Of a stretch of DNA of 12,672 nt, positions 1 through 4,573 are shown in pieces. The notes beneath the pieces are model-generated. The model worked only from the letters and a program-made list of their open reading frames with translations, searched no databases and had not been told where the DNA came from. Position 1 is the first letter of the stretch; the number at the start of each line of letters is the position of its first letter. The stretch covers positions 1-12,672 of the forward strand of contig CAYNIT010000122.1 of assembly GCA_964397205.1 (NCBI GenBank). The letters run 5' to 3'. The DNA is from Phaeodactylibacter sp964397205 (GTDB lineage: Bacteria; Bacteroidota; Bacteroidia; Chitinophagales; Saprospiraceae). Position numbers and translations under genes: made by a program.

Positions 1-117
1 CCGGCCGGTGCCCTCAGCGGCAGCAGCCGGAACGGACAAACTATTTCCAAACCCAAGCAGCCGGCAAAGCCGGCGCTCCAAAACACATCGACAAATGGCA
101 CACAGCAGCAAATCTAA
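1..117 (+). CDS. Possible C-terminal end of an upstream gene (partial)
   Basis: A reading frame is open from the left window edge to a TAA at 115-117 and would encode the last 38 residues of a protein. The tail is rich in Pro, Lys, Gln, Asn, Ser and Thr (for example SKPKQPAKPALQN), a composition common in flexible C-termini. There is no recognisable domain. It would overlap the start of the next small gene (ATG at 95) by 23 bases. A second frame, through position 8, is also open from the window edge and runs into the small membrane protein, so the true arrangement cannot be settled without upstream sequence. Confidence 0.3.
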   Translation, partial: PAGALSGSSRNGQTISKPKQPAKPALQNTSTNGTQQQI

Positions 118-289
118 AATCGAAACCATCGTAATTGCCTTGATTCTCATCATCGGACTGGGCGGCGCCCTGTACTTGTTCTCTGGTTCGGACGAAAGCG
201 CTTCCAGCCCCAGCCACTCCCTGGAGAACCCCGCAGCAGTCTACCAAGTATCTATGAAGGATGGTGGATCAGGCCAGCAGAATAAGTAA
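95..289 (+). CDS. Small single-span membrane protein, hypothetical
   Basis: This frame encodes 64 residues starting at the ATG at 95. A basic N-terminus (MAHSSKSK) is followed by one hydrophobic segment at about residues 11-29 (TIVIALILIIGLGGALYLF) and a Ser/Gly-rich polar tail. The charge pattern suggests an inner-membrane protein with the N-terminus inside. I do not recognise a family. The frame stays open to the window edge, so the protein could be longer, but the residues before Met (PNPSSRQSRRSKTHRQ) look unlike coding sequence and contain a GCCGGC-AAA-GCCGGC inverted repeat. No clear ribosome binding site precedes the ATG. The next gene, a PspC protein, is also a small membrane protein on the same strand 120 bases downstream. 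Confidence 0.45.
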   Translation: MAHSSKSKIETIVIALILIIGLGGALYLFSGSDESASSPSHSLENPAAVYQVSMKDGGSGQQNK

Positions 290-367
290 AAATACAAGAA
301 GGCAGACTAATTTTCTGCATCGGGGGGAATCCATTTTGCCAAATTATTGTTATTTGCATATTCCAAA

Positions 368-384
368 GGCAGGTTCAGCCTGCC
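368..384. other. Short GC hairpin upstream of the PspC gene
   Basis: GGCAGG and CCTGCC form a perfect 6-bp stem around a 5-nt loop, 25 bases before the PspC start codon. No T-run follows, so it is not a clear terminator. It could fold in the leader of the PspC mRNA. Its arms resemble half of the 20-bp palindrome seen later at 3796 and 3986, but the match is too short to call it the same element. Confidence 0.3.
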
Positions 385-409
385 ATTAATTAACGGAACC
401 CTCATTGCT

Positions 410-625
410 ATGCAAAAAGTGAAACACCTTTTGGAACGCTCCGCCTTTGGGGTTTGCAACTACTTGGGCAAGAAAATGGGCATTGCCTCAGCGCGGGTCC
501 GCCTGTATTTCATATACCTGAGCTTTGCCACGCTCGGTTCTCCGGTCATTCTGTACCTATTCGTTGCCTTTTGGCTCAATGTGCGGAACTACATTCGCCG
601 GAGCCGCTCTGCCATCTGGCAGTAG
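410..625 (+). CDS. PspC-domain membrane protein
   Basis: The 71-residue product is essentially one PspC domain (PF04024). It contains the typical GVCNYLGKKMGI block at about residues 14-25, where family members usually read GVCaGLaeyfgi. The conserved VRL motif follows at about 31-33, then a hydrophobic stretch at about 34-58. PspC domains occur in phage-shock envelope-stress systems and as short stand-alone inner-membrane proteins; the role of this stand-alone form is not established. I chose the ATG at 410 because the MQKVKHLLERS start matches the family's N-terminus, whereas the in-frame extension upstream (MLFAYSKGRF...) does not. The stop codon lies 3 bases from the stop codon of the convergent DUF4159 gene, inside a shared hairpin. 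Confidence 0.8.
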   Translation: MQKVKHLLERSAFGVCNYLGKKMGIASARVRLYFIYLSFATLGSPVILYLFVAFWLNVRNYIRRSRSAIWQ

Positions 626-639
626 GCGCTACTGCTGGA
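615..639. terminator. Hairpin spanning two convergent stop codons, possible bidirectional terminator
   Basis: An 11-bp stem (two G-U pairs) with a 3-nt GCG loop runs from 615-625 to 629-639. The TAG stop of the PspC gene (623-625) pairs with the TAG stop of the minus-strand DUF4159 gene (complement of 629-631) at the base of the loop. The two genes converge with only 3 bases between stops, so any termination signal must overlap coding sequence. Neither strand has a T-run after the stem, so factor-independent termination is uncertain. Confidence 0.4.
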
Positions 640-1297
640 AAGCGTACTGAATGATGTTTGCCCCCATCTGCAGGGCTTTGAGGCGCAGCTCGGGCGGGTC
701 GTTGTGGACTTCTTCGTCCTCCCAGCCGTCGCCAAGGTCGCTTTCGTAGGTATAATAACACACCAGCCTGCCTTCGTGGAATAGGCCAAAGCCCTGCGCC
801 GGCTCGTCGTCGTGCTTGTGTATCTTGGGCGGCCCGTTTTCAAATTCGAAGCGCTGATGGTAAATCTCGTGCTCGAAGGGCAGCTCAACGAACTCCTTTT
901 CCGGGAACACTTTTTTCATAGCTACCCGCACATACTGATCCATGCCGTAGTTGTCGTCGATGTGCAGAAACCCGCCGCCTACCAGGTAATGGCGCAAATT
1001 CTCGGCTTCGGCATCGGAGAATACCACATTGCCGTGCCCAGTCATATGTACAAAAGCGTAGTTGAACAGTTCAGCGCTGCCCACAGACACTTCCTCGTAC
1101 TCGGTGTCAAAGGCCGTGTTCAACTGCTGATTGCAAAAAGCCGCCAGATTTGGCAAAGCAGTAGGATTGGCGTACCAGTCGCCGCCGCCGTTGTACTTCA
1201 GCAGAGCCATGCGGAGCGAGGGGGGCGCTTCCTGAGGCGAAGGGCCAGAAAAAGAAAGCAGTGCAAGGGACAACAACAAAATTCCGATATTCTTCAT
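629..1297 (-). CDS. Secreted DUF4159 domain protein
   Basis: The product has 222 residues. An N-terminal Sec-type signal peptide is visible (MKNIGILLLSLALLSFSG, about residues 1-18). The remainder matches the DUF4159 family (PF13709), with the block KYNGGGDWYANPT near residues 34-46, MTGHG near 85-89, and GGGFLHIDDNYG near 107-118. DUF4159 proteins are common in Bacteroidota and are exported or membrane-anchored; the fold is class-I glutamine-amidotransferase-like, but no reaction is established. The length equals the single-domain versions, without the N-terminal von Willebrand-like or membrane domains of longer relatives. Its ATG lies 3 bases after the rsmE stop codon, so the two are probably co-transcribed and translationally coupled. 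The functional link to rRNA methylation is not obvious. Confidence 0.85.
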   Translation of the reverse strand: MKNIGILLLSLALLSFSGPSPQEAPPSLRMALLKYNGGGDWYANPTALPNLAAFCNQQLNTAFDTEYEEVSVGSAELFNYAFVHMTGHGNVVFSDAEAENLRHYLVGGGFLHIDDNYGMDQYVRVAMKKVFPEKEFVELPFEHEIYHQRFEFENGPPKIHKHDDEPAQGFGLFHEGRLVCYYTYESDLGDGWEDEEVHNDPPELRLKALQMGANIIQYAFQQ

Positions 1298-1300
1298 GCT

Positions 1301-2005
1301 CTATTGATTCATCAGGTGAATGGTATGGCAGCCAACCAGCCCCGCTGTCTCAGTGCGCAGCCGGCTCGGCCCCAAGCTTACCCAGCGGAAGCCATGCGCT
1401 TTTGCCATACGGGCTTCTTCCGGGCTGAACCCGCCTTCCGGGCCTATCAAAATGCAAACGTCTCGCCCCACTTGGTAGTTGTTTTTTAAATTGTCCTTAA
1501 CGCCCTGGCCTAAATATGCCATGTACTTCTCCGGAGCAGGCACCGCCTCCTGCGCCAAGAATTCCTGGAACGGCAGCATAGGCAACAGCTCTGGCAGCCT
1601 GGCTTGGAGCGATTGCTTAGCAGCTGACAGCAGCACTTTCTTCAGGCGTGCGGGTTTGATGACGCGGCGCTCCGAGTGGGCGCACAGCAGGGGCCGGAAG
1701 GAAGCCAGCCCGATCTCCGTAGCCTTCTCGAGCAGCCATTCTGTCCGGGAAATATTCTTGGTAGGTGCGACCGCCAGATGCACTGCAGCCGGAGCTGCTT
1801 CTTCCTCCCAGTGCTCCTCGATTTGCACCACGCAGTGCTTTTTCTCCGCCTCCACAATGGTGCCGCGGTACCACCCCCCTTCGCCATCGATCAAGTGCAG
1901 CGCATCGCCCGCCCGGTGGCGCAGCACCTGCACGCAGTGCCGGGCTTCTTCCTCCGGCAGAACCGCCCGCTGACCGTCGACCTGATTGGTGTAAAACAAA
2001 TTCAT
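1301..2005 (-). CDS. rsmE: 16S rRNA (uracil-1498-N3)-methyltransferase RsmE
   Basis: This 234-residue SPOUT methyltransferase methylates U1498 of 16S rRNA in the assembled 30S subunit, using S-adenosylmethionine. The N-terminal PUA-like part includes LPEEEARHCVQVLRHRAGD (about residues 16-34). The SPOUT domain shows TEWLLEKATEIG (88-99), the SAM-binding knot element IGPEGGFSPEE (187-197) and LGPSRLRTETA (211-221). The last block usually reads LGxRILRxETA, so the first Arg is Ser here, a minor deviation. Length is normal for the family. I chose the ATG at 2005 because MNLFY starts are typical; an in-frame start at 2068 adds 21 residues that match nothing in RsmE. It is the first gene of a pair with the DUF4159 gene and is divergent from rseP, with a 186-base shared intergenic region. 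Confidence 0.93.
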   Translation of the reverse strand: MNLFYTNQVDGQRAVLPEEEARHCVQVLRHRAGDALHLIDGEGGWYRGTIVEAEKKHCVVQIEEHWEEEAAPAAVHLAVAPTKNISRTEWLLEKATEIGLASFRPLLCAHSERRVIKPARLKKVLLSAAKQSLQARLPELLPMLPFQEFLAQEAVPAPEKYMAYLGQGVKDNLKNNYQVGRDVCILIGPEGGFSPEEARMAKAHGFRWVSLGPSRLRTETAGLVGCHTIHLMNQ

Positions 2006-2095
2006 ACCGTGGTATTCAACAGCGCGAAAGTAGGCAAAAATTCCTCGTTTATCGAGTCCGCCCGTCACTGGCCTGAATTATTGGGCAATTCCTCT

Positions 2096-2103
2096 TACCT
2101 TTG
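2096..2103 (+). promoter_or_regulatory. Candidate Bacteroidota -7 promoter element for rseP
   Basis: TACCTTTG matches the TAnnTTTG -7 consensus of the Bacteroidota primary sigma factor. It lies about 88 bases before the rseP ATG. The only TTG nearby (2081-2083) is closer than the usual spacing, so the -33 element is weak or absent. Confidence 0.45.
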
Positions 2104-2191
2104 CCGCGTTTGCACAACAATCCCATTTGCCGGGCTGTTTTATTGCGGCTTTGTACGACGAGCCATTTAGAAATTTCAGACTAGAGGATAC

Positions 2192-3532
2192 ATGGAATAT
2201 CTCATCATGGGAGGACAGCTGATGCTGAGCCTGTCCATACTTATTGTTTTGCACGAAATGGGGCACTTTCTGCCCGCGCGCCTTTTTGGGACTCGAGTAG
2301 AGAAGTTCTATCTTTTCTTCAACCCCTGGTTCGAGCTGTACAAGAAGCAAATTGGAGAAACGGAGTACGGCATCGGCTGGCTCCCGTTGGGCGGCTATGT
2401 CAAAATATCGGGCATGATTGACGAAAGCTTCGACACGGAGCAAATGTCGCAGGAACCTCAATCCTACGAGTTCCGGTCCAAACCCGCCTGGCAACGGCTC
2501 ATCATCATGCTGGGCGGCGTGACGGTCAATTTCCTGTTGGGCTTCCTCCTCTACGGCATGGTACTTTGGGTATACGGCCAGGAATACCTGCCTACCGAAA
2601 ATGTCAAATACGGCATACAAGTCGATACCCTGGGCTACAACATGGGCCTGCGGGATGGCGACCATGTCTTGTCCATCGGAGGCAAGCCCTTCGAAAAATT
2701 CAACGACCGGCTGGTGGTGCGCGAGATCATCATCAATAACGCCAAACAAATGGCCGTGCGCCGGGATGGCGAACAAGTTGAAGTCCCCATCGACCCCAAA
2801 TACGTCTCTCGGCTCTCCAGCCACGAGTACAAAGACAAAATGCTGTTCGCCCCCCGCTTGCCTTTCAAGGTCTTTGCTGTGCTGGAGAATTCCCCCGCTG
2901 ATAAAGCTGGTATTCAAAAAGACGATCGTATCATCGGCCTCAATGGAAAACCAACGCCCTATTTCCTGGATTTCGCAAAGGCGGTCAAAGGCAGGGAAAA
3001 AGAAAAAATACAGCTGACGGTGCTGCGCAATCAGCAGGACACCCTGCAAAAAGAACTCACCACTACCGAAAAGGGGTTAATCGGGGTACAACGTTACAGC
3101 CCGGGCCAACTTTTTGGCACGGAGCGTGAAGAATACAGCTTGGCCCAAGCCCTTCCAGCCGGAGTAGCTAAGGGCTGGAGCTTCCTGGAAGATCAGGTGA
3201 AAGCCTTTGGCCAGATGTTCAAGGGCCGCATCAAACCGTCAGAAAGCCTGGGCGGTTTCGGCACCATCGGCTCTATGTTCGGCGGAGAATGGCTCTGGGA
3301 GCGCTTCTGGACCATGACCGCTATCCTTTCCCTGATTCTGGCGTTCATGAACCTGCTGCCCATCCCCGCTCTGGACGGCGGGCACGTGATGTTCCTGCTC
3401 TACGAGCTGGTTACCGGCCGTAAACCCAGTGACAAATTCCTGGAGCGGGCTACCATTATTGGCTTTATCCTGGTGCTGATGCTGGTGCTCTATGCCAACG
3501 GCTTGGACATCATCCGCAGTTTCTTTGACTAG
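2192..3532 (+). CDS. rseP: RseP-type site-2 intramembrane zinc metalloprotease
   Basis: This 446-residue M50 family peptidase cleaves transmembrane segments of inner-membrane substrates. In well-studied bacteria these include anti-sigma factors and remnant signal peptides. The HExxH zinc site is in the first membrane helix (H21, E22, H25 in LHEMGHF). The second motif GGVTVNF starts at residue 108, and the third zinc-ligand motif LDGGH is at 394-398, in NLLPIPALDGGH. Two PDZ-like domains lie between, at about 130-200 (DTLGYNMGLRDGDHVLSIGG) and 220-295 (VLENSPADKAGIQKDDRI). The length and order are as in E. coli RseP. In Bacteroidota the gene often follows dxr; here it stands alone, divergent from rsmE. 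The start codon follows a modest AGAGG at about 8 bases. Substrates cannot be deduced from this window. Confidence 0.94.
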   Translation: MEYLIMGGQLMLSLSILIVLHEMGHFLPARLFGTRVEKFYLFFNPWFELYKKQIGETEYGIGWLPLGGYVKISGMIDESFDTEQMSQEPQSYEFRSKPAWQRLIIMLGGVTVNFLLGFLLYGMVLWVYGQEYLPTENVKYGIQVDTLGYNMGLRDGDHVLSIGGKPFEKFNDRLVVREIIINNAKQMAVRRDGEQVEVPIDPKYVSRLSSHEYKDKMLFAPRLPFKVFAVLENSPADKAGIQKDDRIIGLNGKPTPYFLDFAKAVKGREKEKIQLTVLRNQQDTLQKELTTTEKGLIGVQRYSPGQLFGTEREEYSLAQALPAGVAKGWSFLEDQVKAFGQMFKGRIKPSESLGGFGTIGSMFGGEWLWERFWTMTAILSLILAFMNLLPIPALDGGHVMFLLYELVTGRKPSDKFLERATIIGFILVLMLVLYANGLDIIRSFFD

Positions 3533-3541
3533 CCGGCAGCT

Positions 3542-3575
3542 TACCGCAACTGCTTGAGGCTCCCCTTTGCGGGTA
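3542..3575 (+). terminator. Weak terminator candidate after rseP
   Basis: TACCGCAA (3542-3549) can pair with TTGCGGGTA (3567-3575) with one bulge, leaving a 17-nt loop. A short T-run (CTTTTG) follows only some 6 bases later. It lies just past the rseP stop, where a terminator is expected, but the long loop makes it doubtful. Confidence 0.25.
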
Positions 3576-3671
3576 CAAATCTTTTGATACCTAAAATACT
3601 CAGGCTGTGGCTGCTCGCTCCGCCGGGAACTTTTTTATGCCCGCATGCTTTACTATATCAATTGAAGCCTG

Positions 3672-3679
3672 TATATTTG
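3672..3679 (+). promoter_or_regulatory. Candidate promoter for the tRNA region
   Basis: TATATTTG fits TAnnTTTG exactly. It lies 102 bases before the first tRNA-Leu-like copy (3781) and is the only good -7 match between rseP and the tRNAs. No strong -33 TTG sits at the expected distance (CTTTAC is the nearest). Positions 3580-3671 and 3680-3780 show nothing else I can identify. Confidence 0.35.
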
Positions 3680-3780
3680 CATCCGCAATTAAAGAATTGC
3701 CGGAACAGAAAAGAAGCTTTTGATCCGTAAGGCTTCCCTGAAGCGATAGCTGCAGACATCGCCACGGCTTGACAATACTT

Positions 3781-3831
3781 GCCGAAGTGGCGGAACCTGC
3801 CTGACGGCAGGCAGGCTGGTAGACCCTAAAG
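3781..3831 (+). pseudogene. tRNA-Leu(CAA) 5' fragment, copy 1, cut by gap
   Basis: The first 15 bases equal the tRNA-Leu(CAA) 5' end. After a 20-base palindrome the next 9 bases (CTGGTAGAC) resume the tRNA D-arm exactly. Another 7 bases, the start of the 45-base insert, are visible before the Ns begin. It cannot give a working tRNA as it stands. Confidence 0.7.
3796..3815. repeat. 20-bp palindromic insert in tRNA D-loop, copy 1
   Basis: The arms CCTGCCTG and CAGGCAGG are fully complementary around an ACGG centre, so the element forms an 8-bp GC-rich hairpin. It splits the tRNA sequence GCGGAACTGGTAGAC between GCGGAA and CTGGTAGAC and is absent from the intact tRNA at 4107. That comparison defines it as an insertion of about 20 bases. 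Confidence 0.75.
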
Positions 3832-3931
3832 NNNNNNNNNNNNNNNNNNNNNNNNNNNNNNNNNNNNNNNNNNNNNNNNNNNNNNNNNNNNNNNNNNNNN
3901 NNNNNNNNNNNNNNNNNNNNNNNNNNNNNNN
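3832..3931. other. Assembly gap of 100 Ns
   Basis: Exactly 100 consecutive Ns, the conventional placeholder for a scaffold gap of unknown size. The flanks belong to the same 136-bp repeat unit. If a single unit spans the gap, the missing sequence is 46 bases; each extra unit would add 136. Confidence 0.97.
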
Positions 3932-3985
3932 TGCAGGAGCCAATGGGCTCCGCTGATACTTGATACACTTGCCGAAGTGGCGGAA

Positions 3986-4005
3986 CCTGCCTGACGGCAG
4001 GCAGG
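3986..4005. repeat. 20-bp palindromic insert in tRNA D-loop, copy 2
   Basis: Identical in sequence and in position within the tRNA fragment to the element at 3796. Both copies probably arose by duplication of a unit that already carried it, rather than by two insertions. Confidence 0.75.
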
Positions 4006-4014
4006 CTGGTAGAC

Positions 4015-4059
4015 CCTAAAGGACGCCGCTCCTACCGTCGCTTCGCCTTCAGGGCAGGC
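4015..4059. repeat. 45-bp insert between the D-arm and anticodon stem of the tRNA fragment
   Basis: The intact tRNA reads TAGAC-GCGCTGG where this copy has 45 extra bases between TAGAC and GCGCTGG. The ends are imperfect inverted repeats (CCTAAAGG near the left, CCTTCAGGG near the right). The exact right boundary is ambiguous by a GC dinucleotide. The first 7 bases of the same element are also seen at 3825-3831. Confidence 0.6.
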
Positions 4060-4106
4060 GCGCTGGATGCAGGAGCCAATGGGCTCCGCTGATACTTGAT
4101 ACACTT

Positions 4107-4190
4107 GCCGAAGTGGCGGAACTGGTAGACGCGCTGGATTCAAAATCCAGTGGTGGCAACACCGTGCGGGTTCGATTCCCGCCTTCGGTA
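4107..4190 (+). tRNA. tRNA-Leu, anticodon CAA
   Basis: The cloverleaf is complete. The acceptor arm pairs GCCGAAG with CTTCGGT, with one G-U at the first pair, and the discriminator is A4190. The anticodon stem CTGGA/TCCAG encloses the loop TTCAAAA with anticodon CAA, reading UUG codons. A long class-II variable arm (GGTG/CACC) and the T-arm GCGGG-TTCGATT-CCCGC follow. The 3' CCA is not encoded (CGA follows), so it must be added after transcription. This is the only intact member of the group; its first 33 bases recur in the disrupted copies upstream. Confidence 0.95.
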
Positions 4191-4194
4191 CGAA

Positions 4195-4316
4195 ACTAAA
4201 AAATACAGGATAAAAGCTATCTTGTTGATGCAGCAGCGAGCTTAATAGCTGCAACACTAAAAAATACAGGATAAAAGCTATCTTGTTGATGCAGCAGCGA
4301 GCTTAATAGCTGCAAC
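4195..4316. repeat. Two perfect tandem copies of a 61-bp sequence
   Basis: Copy 1 is 4195-4255 and copy 2 is 4256-4316, with no difference that I can find. The unit starts ACTAAAAAATACAGG, near the 3' end of tRNA-Leu(CAA). Within it AAGCT and AGCTT form a short inverted pair, and its end (TAGCTGCAAC) partly complements an internal segment. No coding potential is evident. It may be a recent slippage or unequal-crossover duplication. Confidence 0.9.
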
Positions 4317-4334
4317 AGCGGGAATCCCGTTGAT

Positions 4335-4371
4335 CCCGACAAAGCGAAGCTTTCGTCGGGTCCTTCGGTAC
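4335..4371 (+). other. Strong hairpin followed by a tRNA 3'-end relic
   Basis: CCCGACAAAGC (4335-4345) pairs with GCTTTCGTCGGG (4349-4360) with one bulged C and a GAA loop. No T-run follows, so it is not a typical terminator. The next 10 bases, CCTTCGGTAC (4362-4371), are identical to the 3' end of tRNA-Leu(CAA) at 4182-4191, and the following GAAAAC is also similar. This suggests the remains of a duplicated tRNA 3' half. Confidence 0.55.
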
Positions 4372-4380
4372 AGAAAACAA

Positions 4381-4463
4381 GCCCACGTGGCGGAATTGGT
4401 AGACGCGCATGATTCAGGTTCATGTGTCCTTAGGACATGGAGGTTCGAGTCCTCTCGTGGGCA
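4381..4463 (+). tRNA. tRNA-Leu, anticodon CAG
   Basis: The acceptor arm pairs GCCCACG with CGTGGGC perfectly, and the discriminator is A4463. The anticodon stem CATGA/TCATG holds the loop TTCAGGT with anticodon CAG, reading CUG codons. The class-II variable arm is TGTCC-TTA-GGACA, and the T-arm is GGAGG-TTCGAGT-CCTCT. CCA is not encoded (CCC follows). It lies 190 bases after tRNA-Leu(CAA) and ends just before a strong terminator, so the two are probably one transcript. Confidence 0.95.
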
Positions 4464-4469
4464 CCCACA

Positions 4470-4502
4470 AGCCCGGCTGCAAGCCCTGCAGCTGGGCTTT
4501 TT
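4470..4502 (+). terminator. Intrinsic terminator of the tRNA-Leu transcript
   Basis: A 12-bp stem pairs AGCCCGGCTGCA (4470-4481) with TGCAGCTGGGCT (4487-4498), with one G-U pair and a 5-nt loop. It is followed directly by a T-run. It starts 7 bases after the tRNA end and precedes the promoter of the next gene. Confidence 0.88.
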
Positions 4503-4540
4503 AATTGGGGTTTGCTCTTTCATCTCAAGTAAAAACCCGA

Positions 4541-4548
4541 TATTTTTG
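4541..4548 (+). promoter_or_regulatory. Candidate -7 element of the patatin-barrel gene
   Basis: TATTTTTG matches TAnnTTTG and lies 25 bases before the ATG at 4574, which implies a short leader. A TTTG at 4511-4514 is the nearest -33 candidate, but its spacing (26 bases) is longer than usual. Confidence 0.5.
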
Positions 4549-4573
4549 CAGCAAACCACAACCCGACACCCCC

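Larger units (their letters stand above)
3971..4068 (+). pseudogene. tRNA-Leu(CAA) 5' half with two insertions, copy 2
   Basis: Three segments, 15, 9 and 9 bases long, match the intact tRNA at 4107 exactly and in order, and together cover its first 33 bases. They are separated by a 20-base palindrome and a 45-base element. The tRNA match ends after GCGCTGGAT, one base before the anticodon loop is completed. The anticodon, variable arm and T-arm are all missing, so this is not a functional tRNA. Confidence 0.75.
3781..4106 (+). repeat. Tandem array of a 136-bp unit upstream of tRNA-Leu(CAA)
   Basis: One complete unit lies at 3971-4106. A second is split by the assembly gap, with its first 51 bases at 3781-3831 and its last 39 at 3932-3970; both parts look identical to the complete unit. 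Each unit consists of tRNA-Leu 5' sequence interrupted by two inserts (98 bases together) and then a 38-base spacer. The spacer contains GGAGCC-AATG-GGCTCC, a 6-bp hairpin. The intact tRNA-Leu(CAA) begins exactly where the next unit would start, at 4107. The sequence before the first unit (ending ACAATACTT) only partly resembles the spacer end (ATACACTT), which marks the left edge of the array. Confidence 0.85.

Noticed and set aside
2078..3049. A 323-codon minus-strand open frame opposite rseP
   Set aside because: It lies opposite the RseP zinc site and PDZ domains; it is a shadow frame.
3781..4190. Integrated element with tRNA attachment sites
   Set aside because: Integrases normally leave a repeat of the tRNA 3' end flanking an insert that carries genes. 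Here the repeats are 5' halves in tandem and no integrase or cargo is present.
3781..4190. A tRNA with group I intron or true split tRNA
   Set aside because: The inserts are only 20 and 45 bases, and the copies lack the anticodon loop and everything 3' of it, so no spliced product could form from a unit.
3781..4316. CRISPR array
   Set aside because: Repeats are present, but the unit is 136 bp with identical rather than variable spacers, it is built from tRNA sequence, and no cas gene is near.
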